Source: Litoditis marina (Eukaryota > Nematoda > Chromadorea > Rhabditida > Rhabditidae). From it: a DNA stretch of 64,000 nt. Below are positions 61,301 through 64,000 of this stretch, one piece after another. The notes under the pieces were generated by a model, which made no database searches, was not told the DNA's origin, and worked only from the letters and a program-made list of their open reading frames with translations. The stretch spans positions 2,318,214 to 2,382,213 of the forward strand of contig OZ038436.1 in NCBI GenBank assembly GCA_964036275.1, given 5' to 3'. The position numbers and the translations under genes were made by a program. Each line of letters starts with the position of its first letter. Positions within the stretch are counted from its first letter, which is position 1.

Positions 61301-64000
61301 GCGCCCTATTTAAGCGAAACGCGCTCTATGTTTTAGGAAAACTCCCGCGCCATAAGTTAAGGGGGACTCTTGAGTTAGGGGAACTCCCGCGCCCTATATC
61401 AAAAAGAACTTCTCTATGTTAAGGGAAACTCCCGCGCCCTATTTCAGCGAAACGCGCTCTATGTTTTAGGAAAACTCCCGCGCCATAAGTTAAGGGGGAC
61501 TCTTGAGTTAGGGGAACTCCCGCGCCCTATATCAAAAAGAACTTCTCTATGATAAAGGAAACTCCCGCGCCCTATTTCAGCGAAACGCGCTCTATGTTTT
61601 AGGAAAACTCCCGCGCCATAAGTTAAGGGGGACTCTTGAGTTAGGGGAACTCCCGCGCCCTATATCAAAAAGAACTTTCGCGCTCTATGTTAAGGGAAAC
61701 TCCCGCGCCCTATTTCAGCGAAACGCGCTCTATGTTTTAGGAAAACTCCCGCGCCATAAGTTAAGGGGGACTCTTGAGTTAGGGGAACTCCCGCGCCCTA
61801 TATCAAAAAGAACTTTCGCGCTCTATGTTAAGGGAAACTCCCGCGCCCTATTTCAGCGAAACGCGCTCTATGTTTTAGGAAAACTCCCGCGCCATAAGTT
61901 AAGGGGGACTCTTGAGTTAGGGGAACTCCCGCGCCCTATATCAAAAAGAACTTTCGCGCTCTATGTTAAGGGAAACTCCCGCGCCCTATTTAAGCGAAAC
62001 GCGCTCTATGTTTTAGGAAAACTCCCGCGCCATAAGTTAAGGGGGACTCTTGAGTTAGGGGAACTCCCGCGCCCTATATCAAAAAGAACTTTCGCGCTCT
62101 ATGTTAAGGGAAACTCCCGCGCCCTATTTCAGCGAAACGCGCTCTATGTTTTGGGAAAACTCCCGCGCCATAAGTTAAGGGGGACTCTTGAGTTAGGGGA
62201 ACTCCCGCGCCCTATATCAAAAAGAACTTCTCTATGATAAAGGAAACTCCCGCGCCCTATTTCAGCGAGACGCGCTCTATGTTTTAGGAAAACTCCCGCG
62301 CCATAAGTTAAGGGGGACTCTTGAGTTAGGGGAACTCCCGCGCCCTATATCAAAAAGAACTTTCGCGCTCTATGTTAAGGGAAACTCCCGCGCCCTATTT
62401 AAGCGAAACGCGCTCTATGTTTTAGGAAAACTCCCGCGCCATAAGTTAAGGGGGACTCTTGAGTTAGGGGAACTCCCGCGCCCTATATCAAAAAGAACTT
62501 TCGCGCTCTATGTTAAGGGAAACTCCCGCGCCCTATTTAAGCGAAACGCGCTATATGTTTTAGGAAAACTCCCGCGCCATAAGTTAAGGGGGACTCTTGA
62601 GTTAGGGGAACTCCCGCGCCCTATATCAAAAAGAACTTCTCTATGATAAAGGAAACTCCCGCGCCCTATTTCAGCGAAACGCGCTCTATGTTTTAGGAAA
62701 ACTCCCGCGCCATAAGTTAAGGGGGACTCTTGAGTTAGGGGAACTCCCGCGCCCTATATCAAAAAGAACTTCTCTATGATAAAGGAAACTCCCGCGCCCT
62801 ATTTCAGCGAAACGCGCTCTATGTTTTAGGAAAACTCCCGCGCCATAAGTTAAGGGGGACTCTTGAGTTAGGGGAACTCCCGCGCCCTATATCAAAAAGA
62901 ACTTTCGCGCTCTATGTTAAGGGAAACTCCCGCGCCCTATTTCAGCGAAACGCGCTCTATGTTTTAGGAAAACTCCCGCGCCATAAGTTAAGGGGGACTC
63001 TTGAGTTAGGGGAACTCCCGCGCCCTATATCAAAAAGAACTTTCGCGCTCTATGTTAAGGGAAACTCCCGCGCCCTATTTAAGCGAAACGCGCTCTATGT
63101 TTTAGGAAAACTCCCGCGCCATAAGTTAAGGGGGACTCTTGAGTTAGGGGAACTCCCGCGCCCTATATCAAAAAGAACTTCTCTATGATAAAGGAAACTC
63201 CCGCGCCCTATTTCAGCGAAACGCGCTCTATGTTTTAGGAAAACTCCCGCGCCATAAGTTAAGGGGGACTCTTGAGTTAGGGGAACTCCCGCGCCCTATA
63301 TCAAAAAGAACTTTCGCGCTCTATGTTAAGGGAAACTCCCGCGCCCTATTTAAGCGAAACGCGCTCTATGTTTTAGGAAAACTCCCGCGCCATAAGTTAA
63401 GGGGGACTCTTGAGTTAGGGGAACTCCCGCGCCCTATATCAAAAAGAACTTTCGCGCTCTATGTTAAGGGAAACTCCCGCGCCCTATTTAAGCGAAACGC
63501 GCTCTATGTTTTAGGAAAACTCCCGCGCCATAAGTTAAGGGGGACTCTTGAGTTAGGGGAACTCCCGCGCCCTATATCAAAAAGAACTTTCGCGCTCTAT
63601 GTTAAGGGAAACTCCCGCGCCCTATTTAAGCGAAACGCGCTCTATGTTTTAGGAAAACTCCCGCGCCATAAGTTAAGGGGGACTCTTGAGTTAGGGGAAC
63701 TCCCGCGCCCTATATCAAAAAGAACTTTCGCGCTCTATGTTAAGGGAAACTCCCGCGCCCTATTTCAGCGAAACGCGCTCTATGTTTTAGGAAAACTCCC
63801 GCGCCATAAGTTAAGGGGGACTCTTGAGTTAGGGGAACTCCCGCGCCCTATATCAAAAAGAACTTCTCTATGATAAAGGAAACTCCCGCGCCCTATTTCA
63901 GCGAAACGCGCTCTATGTTTTAGGAAAACTCCCGCGCCATAAGTTAAGGGGGACTCTTGAGTTAGGGGAACTCCCGCGCCCTATATCAAAAAGAACTTTC
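46341..64000. repeat. Satellite, 138/133-bp higher-order unit, >17 kb
   Basis: The main unit is 138 bp, made of six sub-monomers of about 24, 24, 23, 26, 16 and 25 bp. A 133-bp form has AACTTCTCTATGATAAAGG in place of AACTTTCGCGCTCTATGTTA-AGGG. From the period, roughly 130 units are present, nearly identical, and the array runs off the end of the window. Occasional longer 225-bp-type units occur up to about 47.5 kb. Open frames across the array follow the repeat and are not genes. Confidence 0.95.

Overview
The window looks like nuclear DNA of a nematode, probably a rhabditid. Genes are cut by introns with GTAAGT/GTATGT-type donors and polypyrimidine-TTTCAG acceptors, non-coding DNA is AT-rich, and the mobile elements are nematode-like (Maverick/Polinton, Ty3/Gypsy, foldback MITEs, a LINE-type ORF1). 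There are no bacterial operons and no CRISPR array. All gene models were built by hand, by joining exons whose reading phase matches across each intron.

1-11.7 kb is a rearranged transposon-rich locus. A frameshifted Maverick/Polinton DNA polymerase B remnant (about 0.35-1.2 kb) is followed by three unrecognised intron-bearing genes: a 296-residue proline-rich repeat protein (+), a 167-residue RING-like cysteine-rich protein (-) and a C2H2-finger protein (-). The last two and most of the first lie in one arm (2568-5337) of a large imperfect palindrome. The other arm (6484-9640) repeats them with disabling mutations. Fragments of a broken Ty3/Gypsy pol gene lie between and beside the arms: RT (-) in the centre, RNase H (-) at the outer edge, then integrase (+) and a probable 3' LTR start. 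A small insertion in the right arm carries a partial hammerhead-ribozyme signature.

12.3-20 kb holds an array of six related short repeats, then a 10-exon gene (13813-19928, +) for a 415-residue SWIB/MDM2-fold protein whose introns are full of one MITE family.

20-30 kb is a diverged segmental duplication. Unit A (about 20.0-25.0 kb) has an intact three-exon, 86-residue gene of unknown function; unit B (about 27.0-30.0 kb) has a damaged copy. From 21 to 38 kb there are recurring copies of a GTGTTTC-centred motif with conserved flanks, resembling nematode SNAPc-type promoter elements, and four copies of a hairpin MITE.

31.4-34.8 kb has a six-exon gene on the minus strand for a 224-residue single-pass membrane protein, possibly KCNE/MPS-like. 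39.5-44.4 kb contains a frameshifted LINE-type ORF1, an inverted pair of minisatellite segments, a roughly 400-bp direct duplication and an inverted repeat.

44.8 kb to the window end is one satellite array of more than 19 kb. Divergent monomers of about 24-30 bp at its edge give way to a 225-bp higher-order unit and then to well over 100 copies of a homogenised 138/133-bp unit. It continues past the window.
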